DNA from: Paracoccus binzhouensis
GTDB taxonomy: Bacteria > Pseudomonadota > Alphaproteobacteria > Rhodobacterales > Rhodobacteraceae
Assembly: GCF_016446475.1 (NCBI RefSeq)
Contig: NZ_JAEHFP010000002.1
Coordinates: forward strand, 1 to 64,000
Direction: 5' to 3'
Length of the DNA stretch: 64,000 nucleotides
Below, piece after piece: positions 34,083-43,992 of this stretch. The notes below the pieces were generated by a model. The model was not told the DNA's origin and made no database searches. It was given only the letters and a program-made list of their open reading frames with translations. Position 1 is the stretch's first letter, and each line of letters opens with the position of its first letter. The translations under genes were made by a program, and so were the position numbers.

Positions 34083-37000
34083 ATGGCCATCGGCGATCCG
34101 GAACGCGCCACGCAGAACCGCATGATCGCGCAGATGTGCGGCGATACCTCTGGCACGGTCGGCGGCCTCGGCTGGCGTTACCTTGGCGACTGGCACAAGC
34201 GCCCCGAAAAAACCGGACAAGCCAACGCCAATATCGAGCCCGCCCTGTTGCGCCCCTGGCTGCTGGCCCGTGGCCATGACCCCGAGGTTGCAACCAAGGC
34301 CATTGCCGAACTGCAACGCGCCGCCCGGATGGACGGGCTGAAGCTCTATGAGGCGAACCGCGCCACCTATGACATGCTGCGCTATGGCGTTCAGGTCACC
34401 CCCGGCCCCGGCGAGGCCCCGGTCACCGTGCGCTTCGTCGATTGGGACAACCCCGCCGCCAATGACCTCGGGCTGGCTGAAGAGGTGGCGATCACCGCCA
34501 AGAACCCCAAGGCCTACAACAAGCGCCCCGATCTGGTGATGTATGTAAACGGCATCGCGCTGGGCGTGGTAGAGCTGAAGAAATCCACCATCGATCTGGG
34601 CGAGGGCATCCGCCAGACACTGGACAACCAGCGCCCCGAGTTCATCCGCCATTTCTTCACCACGGTGCAGATCACATTCGCAGGCAACGACATGCAGGGC
34701 CTGCGCTATGCCGCGATCCAGACCCCGCAGCCCTATTGGCTGGCCTGGAAAGAAGAGAGCGCGACCGCAAACCCGCTGGACCGCGACGTGGCCCAGATGC
34801 TGACCCCCGCGCGGTTCTTGGAGCTGATCAACGATTTCATCCTGTTCGATGCAGGCATCAAGAAGGTCGCCCGCCCCAACCAGTATTTCGCCGTGAAGGC
34901 CGCGCAAGAGGCGGTGGCGGCGAAGAAGGGCGGGATCATCTGGCAGACCCAGGGCTCGGGCAAGAGCCTGATCATGGTCATGCTGGCCCGCTGGATCCGC
35001 GAGGCGCGGCCCGATGCGCGTATCCTGGTGGTGACAGACCGCAAGGAACTGGACGAGCAGATCGAGGCGGTGTTCGGCAACACCGGCGACAAGGTGCGCC
35101 GCGCGAAATCCGGCGCCGACCTGCTGGCGGCACTGGCCGACCCGAAGGATCGGGTGGTGTCCTCGCTCGTTCACAAGTTCGGGCGGCGGGAAGAGGATGA
35201 GTTGGGCACCATGATCGCCGACATCCAGCGCGGCCAGATCGGCGCACCGGTGGGCGAGTTTTTCGTCTTCATCGACGAGGCGCACCGGACCCAATCGGGC
35301 AAGCTGGCCCGCGCGATGCGGTCGATCCTGCCGGGTTCGGTGTTCTTCGGCTTCACTGGCACGCCGCTTCTGCGGTCGGACAAGCAGACCTCGCTCGAGG
35401 TTTTCGGCCCCTATATCGGCACACCCTACCGCTTCAACGAGGCGGTCGAGGATGGCGTCGTGCTGGACCTGCGGTATGAGGCGCGCGATATCGACCAGCG
35501 CGTGGCCTCGCCCAAGAAGATCGACGAATGGTTCGAGGCCAAGACCAAGGGCCTGACCCCGGTGGCCAAGGCGACCCTGAAACAGCGATGGGGCACGCTG
35601 CAGCGCGTGCTGTCCTCGAAGGATCGCCTGGAACAGATCGCCAATGACATCATCATGGACATGGAGTTGAAGCCGCGGCTCAAGGCTGGCCGCGGCAACG
35701 CGATGCTGGTGGCGGGCTCGATCCCCGAGGCGTGCAGGCTGTTCGAGATCTTCCGCAATTCCGGCTCGGATCTCGCCGGGAAATGCGCCATCGTCACGTC
35801 CTACACCCGCAACGCCTCGGAACTGACCGGCGAAGAGGCCGGGATGGGCGAGACGGAAAAGCAGTACGTCTATCGCGTCTATGACCGGCTGATGACCGAT
35901 CTGGGCACGGATGAAGAGGCCTATGAGGCCGAGGCGCTGCGGAAATTCCGCAAGGAACCGGCGCAGATGAAGCTGCTGATCGTCGTCAGCCGCCTGCTGA
36001 CCGGTTTCGACGCACCGACCGCGACCTATATCTATATCGACAAGCAGATGCGCGACCATGGGCTGTTCCAGGCGATCTGCCGGGTGAATCGCCTCGATGG
36101 GGACGACAAGGATTACGGCTATGTCGTCGACTACAAGGATCTGTTCAAGAACATCGAAACGGCCGTCGAAGATTACACCTCTGGCGCCTTCGACGCCTTC
36201 GATGCTGCCGATGTCGAGGGGTTGATTTCCTCGCGGGCCGAAAAGGCGGGCGAGGATCTGATGACCGCGCGCGACGCTTGGTTCGGGCTGCTTGATCCGG
36301 TTGAACAGCCCAAAGGCGACGACCAGGTGCTTGCCTATTTCTCCAGTCCTGGCGGGTGGGAGACCGATCCGCAGGCCGAGGAAAAGGCCCGGCGGCGTCA
36401 GGCGCTTTACAAACTGGCAGGGGCCTATGCCCGGGCGTTCGCATCGGTGGCCGATGATCCCGCAGCCTCGGGCGTGAACGACTTGCAGCTGGGGCAGTAC
36501 CGCAACGAGGTGGAACGGGCGATTTCGCTGCGCGATGCGGTGCGCCTGCACAGCGGCGATGCTTTGGACATGAAGCAGTTCGAGCCCGCGATGCGGCACC
36601 TGATCGACACCTACATCAAGGCGGACGAGTCCGAGGTGATCTCGCACCTGGACGACATCAGCCTGATCGATCTGGTGGCGAGCAAGGGGGCGGCAGTCGA
36701 GGGGGAGTTGCCGAGTTCCCTGAAGAAGAAGCGCGAGAACGTGGCCGAAGCCATCGAGAACAACGTGCGCAGGCTGATCATCGACGAAACGCCGGTGAAC
36801 CCGAAGTTCTACGAACGAATGTCCGAGCTGCTGACCGACCTAGTCAAGAAACGTAAGGACGACGCCATCGCCTACGCGGAATACTTGGAAAAGATCGCGG
36901 AACTGGTCAGGGCGGTAAAGGCCGGGCATGGCGGCGAATACCCGTCGACCATGACCACACCGGGGCGCAAGGCGCTCTTCGACAACCTTGCTCAGGACGA

Positions 37001-37169
37001 GGCCACGACGATGGCGGTCGATGCCGCGATCCGCAGCACGGCTCAGACGGGATGGCGCGGCAACAAGATGAAGGAGCGGATGCTGCGGCGAAAACTGCTG
37101 GAGATACTCGATGCGGAGGACGCCGTGGACAGCATCATCGAGATCATTCGGTCGCATGATGAATACTGA
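34083..37169 (+). CDS. hsdR: type I restriction endonuclease subunit
   Basis: A 1028-residue translocase-nuclease. The N-terminal nuclease has PDLVMYVNGIALGVVELKKS, the usual D...E-x-K site. The motor has Walker A QGSGKS (about 289-294), DEAHR, FTGTPLL and SRLLTGFDAPT. A helical C-terminal domain of about 250 residues should bind the M2S complex. A 30-bp gap separates it from hsdS. Length and motifs suggest it is active. Confidence 0.95.
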   Translation: MAIGDPERATQNRMIAQMCGDTSGTVGGLGWRYLGDWHKRPEKTGQANANIEPALLRPWLLARGHDPEVATKAIAELQRAARMDGLKLYEANRATYDMLRYGVQVTPGPGEAPVTVRFVDWDNPAANDLGLAEEVAITAKNPKAYNKRPDLVMYVNGIALGVVELKKSTIDLGEGIRQTLDNQRPEFIRHFFTTVQITFAGNDMQGLRYAAIQTPQPYWLAWKEESATANPLDRDVAQMLTPARFLELINDFILFDAGIKKVARPNQYFAVKAAQEAVAAKKGGIIWQTQGSGKSLIMVMLARWIREARPDARILVVTDRKELDEQIEAVFGNTGDKVRRAKSGADLLAALADPKDRVVSSLVHKFGRREEDELGTMIADIQRGQIGAPVGEFFVFIDEAHRTQSGKLARAMRSILPGSVFFGFTGTPLLRSDKQTSLEVFGPYIGTPYRFNEAVEDGVVLDLRYEARDIDQRVASPKKIDEWFEAKTKGLTPVAKATLKQRWGTLQRVLSSKDRLEQIANDIIMDMELKPRLKAGRGNAMLVAGSIPEACRLFEIFRNSGSDLAGKCAIVTSYTRNASELTGEEAGMGETEKQYVYRVYDRLMTDLGTDEEAYEAEALRKFRKEPAQMKLLIVVSRLLTGFDAPTATYIYIDKQMRDHGLFQAICRVNRLDGDDKDYGYVVDYKDLFKNIETAVEDYTSGAFDAFDAADVEGLISSRAEKAGEDLMTARDAWFGLLDPVEQPKGDDQVLAYFSSPGGWETDPQAEEKARRRQALYKLAGAYARAFASVADDPAASGVNDLQLGQYRNEVERAISLRDAVRLHSGDALDMKQFEPAMRHLIDTYIKADESEVISHLDDISLIDLVASKGAAVEGELPSSLKKKRENVAEAIENNVRRLIIDETPVNPKFYERMSELLTDLVKKRKDDAIAYAEYLEKIAELVRAVKAGHGGEYPSTMTTPGRKALFDNLAQDEATTMAVDAAIRSTAQTGWRGNKMKERMLRRKLLEILDAEDAVDSIIEIIRSHDEY

Positions 37170-37869
37170 AGTGATCGAGATCGCCGGGCTGTCGGTAGAA
37201 CTGGTCCGCAAACCGATCAAGAACCTGCATATCGGGGTCTATCCTCCGGCCGGTCGCGTGCGGGTCGCTGCCCCTCCAGCCATCAGCGAAGACGCTGTCC
37301 GGGTGGCGGTTGTGACCCGGCTCGGCTGGATCAAGAAAAAGCAGCGCGAGTTCGAGGGTCAGGCCCGCCAATCCGAACGCCGGTATGTCTCAGGCGAAAC
37401 CCATTTTGTCTTCGGGAAACCGCTCAGGCTTCTGGTCCAGCCGACCGACAAGAACCGCTGCGCAATCCGTCCAGACGCTTCGGATCGCCTGACGATGTTG
37501 GTGCCAGCAGGCTCAACGCCCGATCAGAATGCACGCAGGATGTCGACGTGGTACCGATCGCAGCTGCGGGAAAAGGCCGCTCCCCGTATTGTCAAGTGGT
37601 CGGATCGGCTGGGCGTACCGGTACCGCGGTGGGGCATCAGGTTGATGAAGACGAAGTGGGGCAGCTTCAATCCCGAAAAGGGGCTCGTGTGGCTGAACCT
37701 CGACCTGGCGAAGAAGCCTCTGGCCGCCCTCGACTACGTCATCCTGCATGAAATGGCCCATTTCGTATCACCGCGACACGACGAGCTCTTCTTGAACACC
37801 CTCGATCGAAACATGCCGGGGTGGCGACAAATCCGGTCAGACCTCAACGCGCTTCCCCTGTCGGATTGA
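37156..37869 (+). CDS. YgjP/UTP-pyrophosphatase-like M48-type metallopeptidase (DUF45)
   Basis: A 237-residue protein with the HExxH zinc motif HEMAH at 198-202 and the family patterns VRKPIKNLHIGV, RLGWIKKKQ, KTKWGSFNP and HDELFLNTL. The family is DUF45/YgjP, often found as the fourth gene of type I restriction loci. It overlaps the end of hsdR by 14 bp, so it is part of the operon. The role in restriction is unknown: proteolysis of HsdR, as ClpXP does in enteric bacteria, is one possibility. Confidence 0.88.
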   Translation: MMNTEVIEIAGLSVELVRKPIKNLHIGVYPPAGRVRVAAPPAISEDAVRVAVVTRLGWIKKKQREFEGQARQSERRYVSGETHFVFGKPLRLLVQPTDKNRCAIRPDASDRLTMLVPAGSTPDQNARRMSTWYRSQLREKAAPRIVKWSDRLGVPVPRWGIRLMKTKWGSFNPEKGLVWLNLDLAKKPLAALDYVILHEMAHFVSPRHDELFLNTLDRNMPGWRQIRSDLNALPLSD

Positions 37870-38201
37870 AGCTCGCTGCAGGAGTTCGATTTCTGTTCCA
37901 TCTCACGAACGCCACCGGCGTCGAAGTGTTCAGGTGGCGCGAGGATCTGCCCCTATATTTTCAATCGGTTACGGGCTCTACACCGGATGCTCGCAGTCGA
38001 GAGGTCCGGAGAATATCGGGCTTCAGAGAACCATTCCGGCTGCTGCAGCGAGGACGCCAGTGCAAAGCCAAGCGCGCATAACCCTCGAAAGCAACGGGAA
38101 AATCCGGCCGAGGCGGGATCGGGAGAACGATTCCTTGAAGGGAAGTGGCGGAGGGGATGGGCCTGACGTCGAACCTTCTCCACCCAAAAACCCAGTAATT
38201 G
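37870..38201. other. 332-bp intergenic region between convergent genes
   Basis: No supported gene. The stretch 38146-38161 (tggcggaggggatggg) looks like the reversed 3' end of a serine tRNA, but no cloverleaf can be drawn. No clear terminator was found for either flanking operon. Confidence 0.5.
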
Positions 38202-38903
38202 CTAGCCCACCGTGACGCCAAACAGCGCCCCCACCGCTGCTGTCGCAGCCATTGCGAGAGCGCCCCAGAGGGTGACCCGCGCAGCGCCCCGAATGATACC
38301 AGCGCCGCCGGCGGATGCGCCCAGACCGCCGAGGACCGCGAGGCCGACGATCGTCAATGCCGCCACGAACAGCGCAATCGACGTTTCAGGCGCCAATAGA
38401 ACGACGATCAGCGGAACGACCGCACCCACGGCGAATGTGAGAGCTGAGACCAGCGCCGCCTGGATCGGGCGTGCCGTCACGGTCTCGGAGATGCCGAGTT
38501 CGTCGCGGGCATGCGATCCGAGCGCGTCGCGTTCGGTCAGCTGGTGGGCCACCTTTTCCGCCAGGTCGCGATCCAGCCCCCGTTCTACGTAGATCCGGGT
38601 GAGCTCCTCGAGCTCTGCCTCAGGCGTTTCCGCCAGCTCGCGGGTCTCGCGGGCAAGATCGGCTTGTTCCGCATCAGTCTGCGAACTGACCGAGACGTAT
38701 TCGCCTGCGGCCATGGACATCGCACCGGCCACGAGGCCAGCCAGCCCCGCGATCAGGACCTCCGGCTTTCCCGATCCTGCCGCGGCGACGCCGACCACGA
38801 GGCTTGCCGTCGAGACGAGCCCGTCGTTGGCGCCGAGAACGGCGGCCCGCAGCCAGCCGATGCGATGCACCATGTGGATTTCGGAATGCGAGAGGCGGCT
38901 CAT
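38202..38903 (-). CDS. VIT1/CCC1-family iron/manganese transporter
   Basis: A 233-residue membrane protein with about five helices. The first carries the family pattern AVLGANDGLVSTASLVVGVA and the second GAMSMAAGEYVSVSSQTDAE. A cytoplasmic helical hairpin rich in Glu (PEAELEELTRIYVERGLD, then HARDELGISE) should be the metal-binding domain. The family exports Fe2+ and Mn2+ from the cytoplasm. It is the last gene of the metal/redox operon and overlaps the P-type ATPase stop in ATGA. Confidence 0.9.
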   Translation of the reverse strand: MSRLSHSEIHMVHRIGWLRAAVLGANDGLVSTASLVVGVAAAGSGKPEVLIAGLAGLVAGAMSMAAGEYVSVSSQTDAEQADLARETRELAETPEAELEELTRIYVERGLDRDLAEKVAHQLTERDALGSHARDELGISETVTARPIQAALVSALTFAVGAVVPLIVVLLAPETSIALFVAALTIVGLAVLGGLGASAGGAGIIRGAARVTLWGALAMAATAAVGALFGVTVG

Positions 38904-40816
38904 GGCGTGGCTCCTTGCGCGATGTCGTCCTGCCCGGAGGAGACAGCCTTTGGTTTCGGAGTGGTGGGTTCATGGGGCGCGATGCGCAGCGCACGGAGGG
39001 CGTTCAGGATAACTGCAACGTCGATGACCTCCTGCAGGAGCGCACCCTGCACCGGAGTGAGATAGCCGAAAGCCGCCGCGATCATGCCCATGACCGACAG
39101 CCCGATCCCGGCGACAACGCTTTCAACAGCGATGCGCCGCGCGCCGCGCGCGATCTCGATCCCCGGCCCGAGCCGGTCGATACGGTCGACCAACAGCACG
39201 ACGTCTGCCGCCTCCGCCGATGCAGCGGCCCCGCGTGCGCCCATCGCGACACCCACATCGGCCGCCGCGAGGGCCGGCGCGTCGTTGACGCCGTCGCCAA
39301 CCATCATCACGGGCCCGCGCTTGCGCTCGGAGAGAACCAGCAGAACCTTCTGGACGGGCGTGAGCCCGGCGCGCAGCCCGTCGAGGCCAAGCCCCTCGGT
39401 CACGCGCTCGGCCACGTCGGCGCGGTCGCCGGTGGCGAGCAGGATTCGCGCGATCCCCTCGCCGCGCAGCCCGTCGAGCATGGCGCCCGCGCCGTCGCGC
39501 AGGGGATCGGACATCACGAGATGCCCCGCCATGCGCCCGTCGACCGCGACCGCGACGAGGACCGACCCGGCGGCAATGGCCGAATGATCGCCGGGCCTCC
39601 GTCCGACGCGGGAGGCGACGAAGGCATCGCCGCCGACGATGACCTTCCGGCCCTCGACATGGCCCACGACGCCTTCACCCGGGATCTCAGCCACGTCCGA
39701 CGGAACCGGCAGCGTGAAGCCGCGCGCCTTCGCGGCCGCAACGATGGCCTGCGCCACGGGGTGCTTGGACGCCTGGTCGAGCGCCGCAGCGAGGCGCAGT
39801 ATGTCGTCCTCCGCCATCCCCTCCTGGCTATCAATCGAGACGATCTGCGGCCGGCCGTCCGTCAGCGTGCCGGTCTTGTCGAGGATCAGCGTTCGGATGC
39901 GCGCCATCGTCTCGAGCGGTCCCGCGCCCTTTATCAGCACCCCGAAATGCGCGGCACGCGACAGCCCGGCCACCAGCGCCACAGGCACGGCCAGGATCAG
40001 CGGACAGGGCGTGGCGACGACGAGCACGGCGACGGCCCGGATCGGGTCGCCGGTGAACCACCATGCAGCGAAGGCAATGCTGACCGTGACCGCCAGAAAC
40101 CCCAGCGACCAACGGTCGGCCAGCCGCGACATCGGCGCCTTCGAGGCCTGCGCCTCCTCGACCAGCCGGACGATCCCGGCATAAGTGCTGTCCTTGGCTT
40201 CTCTCGTCGCCGTCAGATCGAACGCCTCGCCTGCGTTTGTGGAGCCGCTCATGGCTTCGGCGCCGTGGGCGAGGCGCACTGGCAGGGACTCGCCCGTCAG
40301 CGCGGAGGTGTCGACGAAGGCCGTCTCCGAGGCCACCGTGCCGTCCACCGGCACCACGTCGCCCTGACGGATCAGGAGGCGGTCGCCGGGCGCGATGTGG
40401 TCGAGCGGGATCTCCTCCAGCCCGCCGTTGCGGTGGCGGGTCGCGGTCCGCGGCACGCGGGAGAGGAGGTCGTGCATCTCGCGCCGGGCGCGGCCTTCGG
40501 CGAAGGCTTCGAGGAATGTGCCGCCGGAATACATCACCGCGACCACCGCCGCGGCGAGGGTCTCGCCGAAGACGAGCGCCGCCGACATCGACAGCGCTGC
40601 GACGATATCGAGGCCCACCTCGCCGGAGCGCAGGCTGCGCAGAATCTCGACCACGAGTGCAGCGAGCGCGGGAACGACGCCGGCGATCCAGATCAGGTTC
40701 GCTGCTTCGGGTCGGCCGGAAAAGTAGAAGGCAAGTCCCGCAATCAGGCCGGTCGCGGCAATGAGCAGGATAGCGGTCTTGAAGCGGTCGGTCCGTGTCG
40801 TTTCCATGCGGCTCAT
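38900..40816 (-). CDS. heavy-metal P1B-type ATPase with CPL motif
   Basis: A 638-residue ATPase. There is no N-terminal HMA metal-binding domain, only about 15 residues before helix 1. The actuator loop has TGES (174-177). Helix 6 has CPL at 271-273 in place of CPC, CPH or SPC. The phosphorylation site is DKTGT with Asp313. The hinge has GDGVNDAPALAAADVG. The metal cannot be deduced from CPL alone. With VIT next to it, divalent-metal export such as Zn, Cd, Co or Fe is most likely. The ATG at 40816 overlaps the ApbE stop. Confidence 0.93.
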   Translation of the reverse strand: MSRMETTRTDRFKTAILLIAATGLIAGLAFYFSGRPEAANLIWIAGVVPALAALVVEILRSLRSGEVGLDIVAALSMSAALVFGETLAAAVVAVMYSGGTFLEAFAEGRARREMHDLLSRVPRTATRHRNGGLEEIPLDHIAPGDRLLIRQGDVVPVDGTVASETAFVDTSALTGESLPVRLAHGAEAMSGSTNAGEAFDLTATREAKDSTYAGIVRLVEEAQASKAPMSRLADRWSLGFLAVTVSIAFAAWWFTGDPIRAVAVLVVATPCPLILAVPVALVAGLSRAAHFGVLIKGAGPLETMARIRTLILDKTGTLTDGRPQIVSIDSQEGMAEDDILRLAAALDQASKHPVAQAIVAAAKARGFTLPVPSDVAEIPGEGVVGHVEGRKVIVGGDAFVASRVGRRPGDHSAIAAGSVLVAVAVDGRMAGHLVMSDPLRDGAGAMLDGLRGEGIARILLATGDRADVAERVTEGLGLDGLRAGLTPVQKVLLVLSERKRGPVMMVGDGVNDAPALAAADVGVAMGARGAAASAEAADVVLLVDRIDRLGPGIEIARGARRIAVESVVAGIGLSVMGMIAAAFGYLTPVQGALLQEVIDVAVILNALRALRIAPHEPTTPKPKAVSSGQDDIAQGATP

Positions 40817-41793
40817 CTCCCCTCGGCTGAGGCGATTGCCGCTGGCTCTTCGGAAAATAGTCGTCCGACTCCCACGCCCCGTGCGCTGGCATCATCATCG
40901 CGCAAGAGAAACAGGGCGTCGAGCCCGCTTCGTCTTGCGAGCGCAGCACCTTTGTCCGGCCCAAGCACCATGAGGGCCGTCGCCCACGCATCGGCCTCGG
41001 CACAGGTGCGGGCCACGACGGTGACGGAGGCCGGCGACGCGATCAGCGGCACTCCCCGCCTCGGGTCCATTGTGTGCGACAGGCGGCGCCCCTGCACCTC
41101 GACCCAGTGACGGTAGTCGCCCGAGGTGGCGACGGCGGCATCCTGCAGCGCGAGGATCGAATGCGGCGTCCGGCGCTCGGCGTCCGGCGCCTCGACCGCG
41201 ATGGTCCACGCCTCACCGTCCGGCCGGAGGCCCATTGCACGCATCTCTCCATCGATCCCGACGAGGGCATCGGAAATCCAATGATCGCGCAGCGTCTCGG
41301 CGAGCCGGTCGACGCCATAGCCTTTGGCGATGCCGTTGAGGTCGAGCTTCAGGACTGCGGCCTTGCGCACGCGGGCGTCGTCCATCTCCAGCACCTCATG
41401 TGCCGGGCGGCGCGAGGTTTCCATCGCGGCGCGGATGCCATCCGGCGCGGCGGCCTCCGGTCCGAAGCCCCAGGCTGTCACCGCATCGCCCATGCCGATA
41501 TCGAAGGCTCCGCCCGAGGCACGCCCGATCTCGAGGCCGAGGCGCAGCACCTCGGCGAGACGGGCTGGAACCGTCACCCATTCTCCCACCGGCGCCGCAT
41601 TGAGCTGCATCAGGTCGCTGCCCGGGTTCCAGGTCGACATCTGTCCGTCCACCTCGTCCACAGCCGCCTGCAGCGCCGCGCGGATCGGGGCCGGGTCGAA
41701 GTCCGGCTCCGCGAAGAACAGCGCCGACCAGCGCGTGCCCATGGTCGCCCCATTCAGGGCGTGCCTCGTCAGCTCAGTAGACATCTTCGACAT
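40813..41793 (-). CDS. apbE: FAD:protein FMN transferase
   Basis: A 326-residue ApbE-family enzyme that uses FAD to attach FMN covalently to Ser or Thr of extracytoplasmic proteins. Motifs are MGTRWSALFF, MSTWNPGSDL, GGAFDIGMG, LDLNGIAKGYGVD, ATSGDYRHWVEVQGRR, HTMDPRRG and the C-terminal AEADAWATALMVLG. The second half, which binds Mg2+ and FAD, looks complete. There is no evident signal peptide. Targets in the same operon are considered under DUF2271. The start follows GGAGG and lies in the 3' end of the flavoreductase gene. Confidence 0.93.
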   Translation of the reverse strand: MSKMSTELTRHALNGATMGTRWSALFFAEPDFDPAPIRAALQAAVDEVDGQMSTWNPGSDLMQLNAAPVGEWVTVPARLAEVLRLGLEIGRASGGAFDIGMGDAVTAWGFGPEAAAPDGIRAAMETSRRPAHEVLEMDDARVRKAAVLKLDLNGIAKGYGVDRLAETLRDHWISDALVGIDGEMRAMGLRPDGEAWTIAVEAPDAERRTPHSILALQDAAVATSGDYRHWVEVQGRRLSHTMDPRRGVPLIASPASVTVVARTCAEADAWATALMVLGPDKGAALARRSGLDALFLLRDDDASARGVGVGRLFSEEPAAIASAEGR

Positions 41794-43981
41794 ACCGCCC
41801 CTCCGCCTTCAGGACCGCCGGCGTCAGCCCGGAGGTCGCGAGGATCTCGGCCAGCGCCTCGGCCACGCCGGCGGCCATGTCCCGTCCGCCGCAGACCATC
41901 ACGCGCGCGCCATTGCGGATGAGCTCTGCGACCTGAGTGGCCTCGCTGCGCAGCGCGTCCTGGACGTAATGGGGACGCGCCCCGCGCGAGACGGCCGTGA
42001 CCAGCCGGCTTACACGCCCTTCGTCCTGCCATCCGGGGAACTCCTCGCCGTAGAAGAAATCGCTATCGGGATGGCGCATGCCGAAGAACAGATGGATCGG
42101 CCTGCGGCGCGTATTGCCGCGCACAAAGCCCGCGAGCGGCCCGATGCCGGTCCCTGCGCCGATCAGGATCAGGGGCGCCCGGCTTCGGCCCGGACGGAAG
42201 CCGGGGTTGGGGCGCAAGAAGGCGCTCACCGTGTCGCCAGGTTCCAGCGCTGTGAGCTGACCCGAGCAGAGGCCGCCGGGAAGCTTCTTGACCACGATCT
42301 CGATGAAGCCGTCGCGGCGTCCGGAGGCGAGCGAGTAGAGCCGCGGGACGAGACTTCCCTCCGGAAGGACGCCGATCAGGTCACCGGCCTCGAACCGCGC
42401 GAAGCCGTCGCCTCGCAGCCGTTGCCAGAGTGAGACGTGCGGAAGCGCGAAACGGAGGATCGCCGTCGGGGCCTGCACCTCGGCGCCGTAGTCGCGGCGC
42501 GATACGAGGGTCAGCGTCTCGGTTTTCGGCAGAACCGGCTGATGCGACAGTTCGAGCGCAATGCCGAGAGCGTCTCCCAGCGCACGGCCCCAACGGGCGA
42601 AATCCTGCGGCGATTGCCGGTCGATTGTGTCGAGCGGCAGAAGCTCGGGCCAACCCTTCGCCTGCGCCGCTGCCGCGACGTCCCTTGCGAAGGCGCAATA
42701 GGCCGGAAAGCTGCGGTCGCCGAAGCCGAGCACCGCCAGAGAAATGTCCGGCGCCCGGTCGGAAGCGTTCAGCCGGTCGAGAAAGCCCTTCGCCGAGGCG
42801 GGCGCCGCGCCGTCGCCATAGGTTGCGGCGAGTAGGATGATCCGCTGGGCCGTAGCGTAGCGTTCTGGCGCGAAGGCCGACATCGGTGCTGTGTGCACCT
42901 TCTGCCCGGCTTGCGTCAGTGCGGTGTGGAGCGTGGCCGCAAATCCCCAGGTGCTGCCGCCCTCGCTGCCGACGAGCAGGATCGTCTCGGCACGTCCCGC
43001 GGGCTGATTGCTTCGGATGCGCGGCCGCCCCCTCCGTCCCGCGAGCCAGACGACAACGCCAGTCACGCCCATGGCCGGGACGCCGAGCGCCATCAGGCCC
43101 AGAACGAGGCCAAGCGTCGCCGCACCCTGTCCGGTGTGCAGCATGTAGATGGTTTCCGAAACGCGTTCCCACCCGGTCAGGTCAGTCCAGGCCAGCAGCG
43201 CCCCGGTGCCCTGATCGAGATACCCGGTCCCACGGTCGGTCTTCAGCGTGAAGACGTCCGTAGCGTCGCCGGGATAGGGAAAGCTCAGCTCGCGCAACTC
43301 GGCGACGGGCGTCTGCTGCAGTGTGGCCATCCGGTCCAGCGCGAACCCCGTCTCTCCACTGACTTCGGTCGGGGCGGCCGCTATGGCGCCTCCATCCGGC
43401 AGAAGATCGAAGGTGGAGGCCGTCATCCAGAGGGCGGTCGTGGAGGACAGAACGAAGCCGACGACAGCAATCCGGGCGATCTCGACGTGCAGCCTGCCCG
43501 CGAGCGGTCCGCGCAAGCGCGCGAACCAGTGTCGCCAGCTTCCCGCCCGCCGCGCCACCAGCGCCGCGCCGGAGAGCGAGAGGATCAGCATCGCGGCAGC
43601 CCCTGCAGCCATGGCGATGCGCCCGCCGTCGCCGAGGAACAGCGAACGGTGCACGTTGGTGAGCCAGCGTTCGGCCTGGTTCGGGTCGGCCGAGGCAACG
43701 CCCTCACCCGTCGCCGGGTCGATCACGGCAGCGCCCGGCGCGCCCTGGTCGAACCAGTAGGCGGTGATCCGGCCCGAGGGTGATCGGCGGATCTGCTCGA
43801 CGCCCGGATAGACCGCCTGGATGCGGTTCGCGAGGGCGGCGACCGTGAGCCCGGTCTCCGCCTGCGGGGCGGCAAGCCGTTCGGCCGCAGGGAAGACCGA
43901 CAGCGCCGCGCCGCTCAGACTCAGGACGGTGACGAGCGCGAGGGCCAAGAGACCCGGCCAGCGATGGAGTGCACGGATCAT
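41774..43981 (-). CDS. PepSY-TM membrane flavoreductase (flavodoxin and FNR domains)
   Basis: A 735-residue protein. Residues 1 to about 330 form a PepSY-TM domain with four membrane helices (LLALALVTVLSLSGAALSV, AGAAAMLILSLSGAALVA, IAVVGFVLSSTTALW, LGLVLGLMALG) and periplasmic loops. A flavodoxin domain follows (ILLVGSEGGSTWG, AATYGDGAAP), then a FAD-binding and NADPH-type reductase domain (RLYSLAS, LIGAGTGIGPLAGF, CGGRDMAAGVAEAL). It resembles a sulfite reductase alpha-like protein with a membrane anchor and should pass electrons from NAD(P)H in the cytoplasm to a periplasmic acceptor. The frame is open to 44752, but the signal anchor at 43981 is the real start. Confidence 0.9.
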   Translation of the reverse strand: MIRALHRWPGLLALALVTVLSLSGAALSVFPAAERLAAPQAETGLTVAALANRIQAVYPGVEQIRRSPSGRITAYWFDQGAPGAAVIDPATGEGVASADPNQAERWLTNVHRSLFLGDGGRIAMAAGAAAMLILSLSGAALVARRAGSWRHWFARLRGPLAGRLHVEIARIAVVGFVLSSTTALWMTASTFDLLPDGGAIAAAPTEVSGETGFALDRMATLQQTPVAELRELSFPYPGDATDVFTLKTDRGTGYLDQGTGALLAWTDLTGWERVSETIYMLHTGQGAATLGLVLGLMALGVPAMGVTGVVVWLAGRRGRPRIRSNQPAGRAETILLVGSEGGSTWGFAATLHTALTQAGQKVHTAPMSAFAPERYATAQRIILLAATYGDGAAPASAKGFLDRLNASDRAPDISLAVLGFGDRSFPAYCAFARDVAAAAQAKGWPELLPLDTIDRQSPQDFARWGRALGDALGIALELSHQPVLPKTETLTLVSRRDYGAEVQAPTAILRFALPHVSLWQRLRGDGFARFEAGDLIGVLPEGSLVPRLYSLASGRRDGFIEIVVKKLPGGLCSGQLTALEPGDTVSAFLRPNPGFRPGRSRAPLILIGAGTGIGPLAGFVRGNTRRRPIHLFFGMRHPDSDFFYGEEFPGWQDEGRVSRLVTAVSRGARPHYVQDALRSEATQVAELIRNGARVMVCGGRDMAAGVAEALAEILATSGLTPAVLKAEGRYVEDVY

Positions 43982-43992
43982 GGCCCCGATCC

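Noticed and set aside
33618..36647. Very long antisense open frame of about 1009 codons over hsdR
   Set aside because: It lies opposite a convincing HsdR, has no domain, and is typical of high-GC genes with few stop codons in the opposite strand.
38146..38161. Sequence like the 3' end of a serine tRNA
   Set aside because: Only about 16 bp match; no T-loop, anticodon arm or acceptor partner can be drawn. At most it is a remnant of an attachment site.
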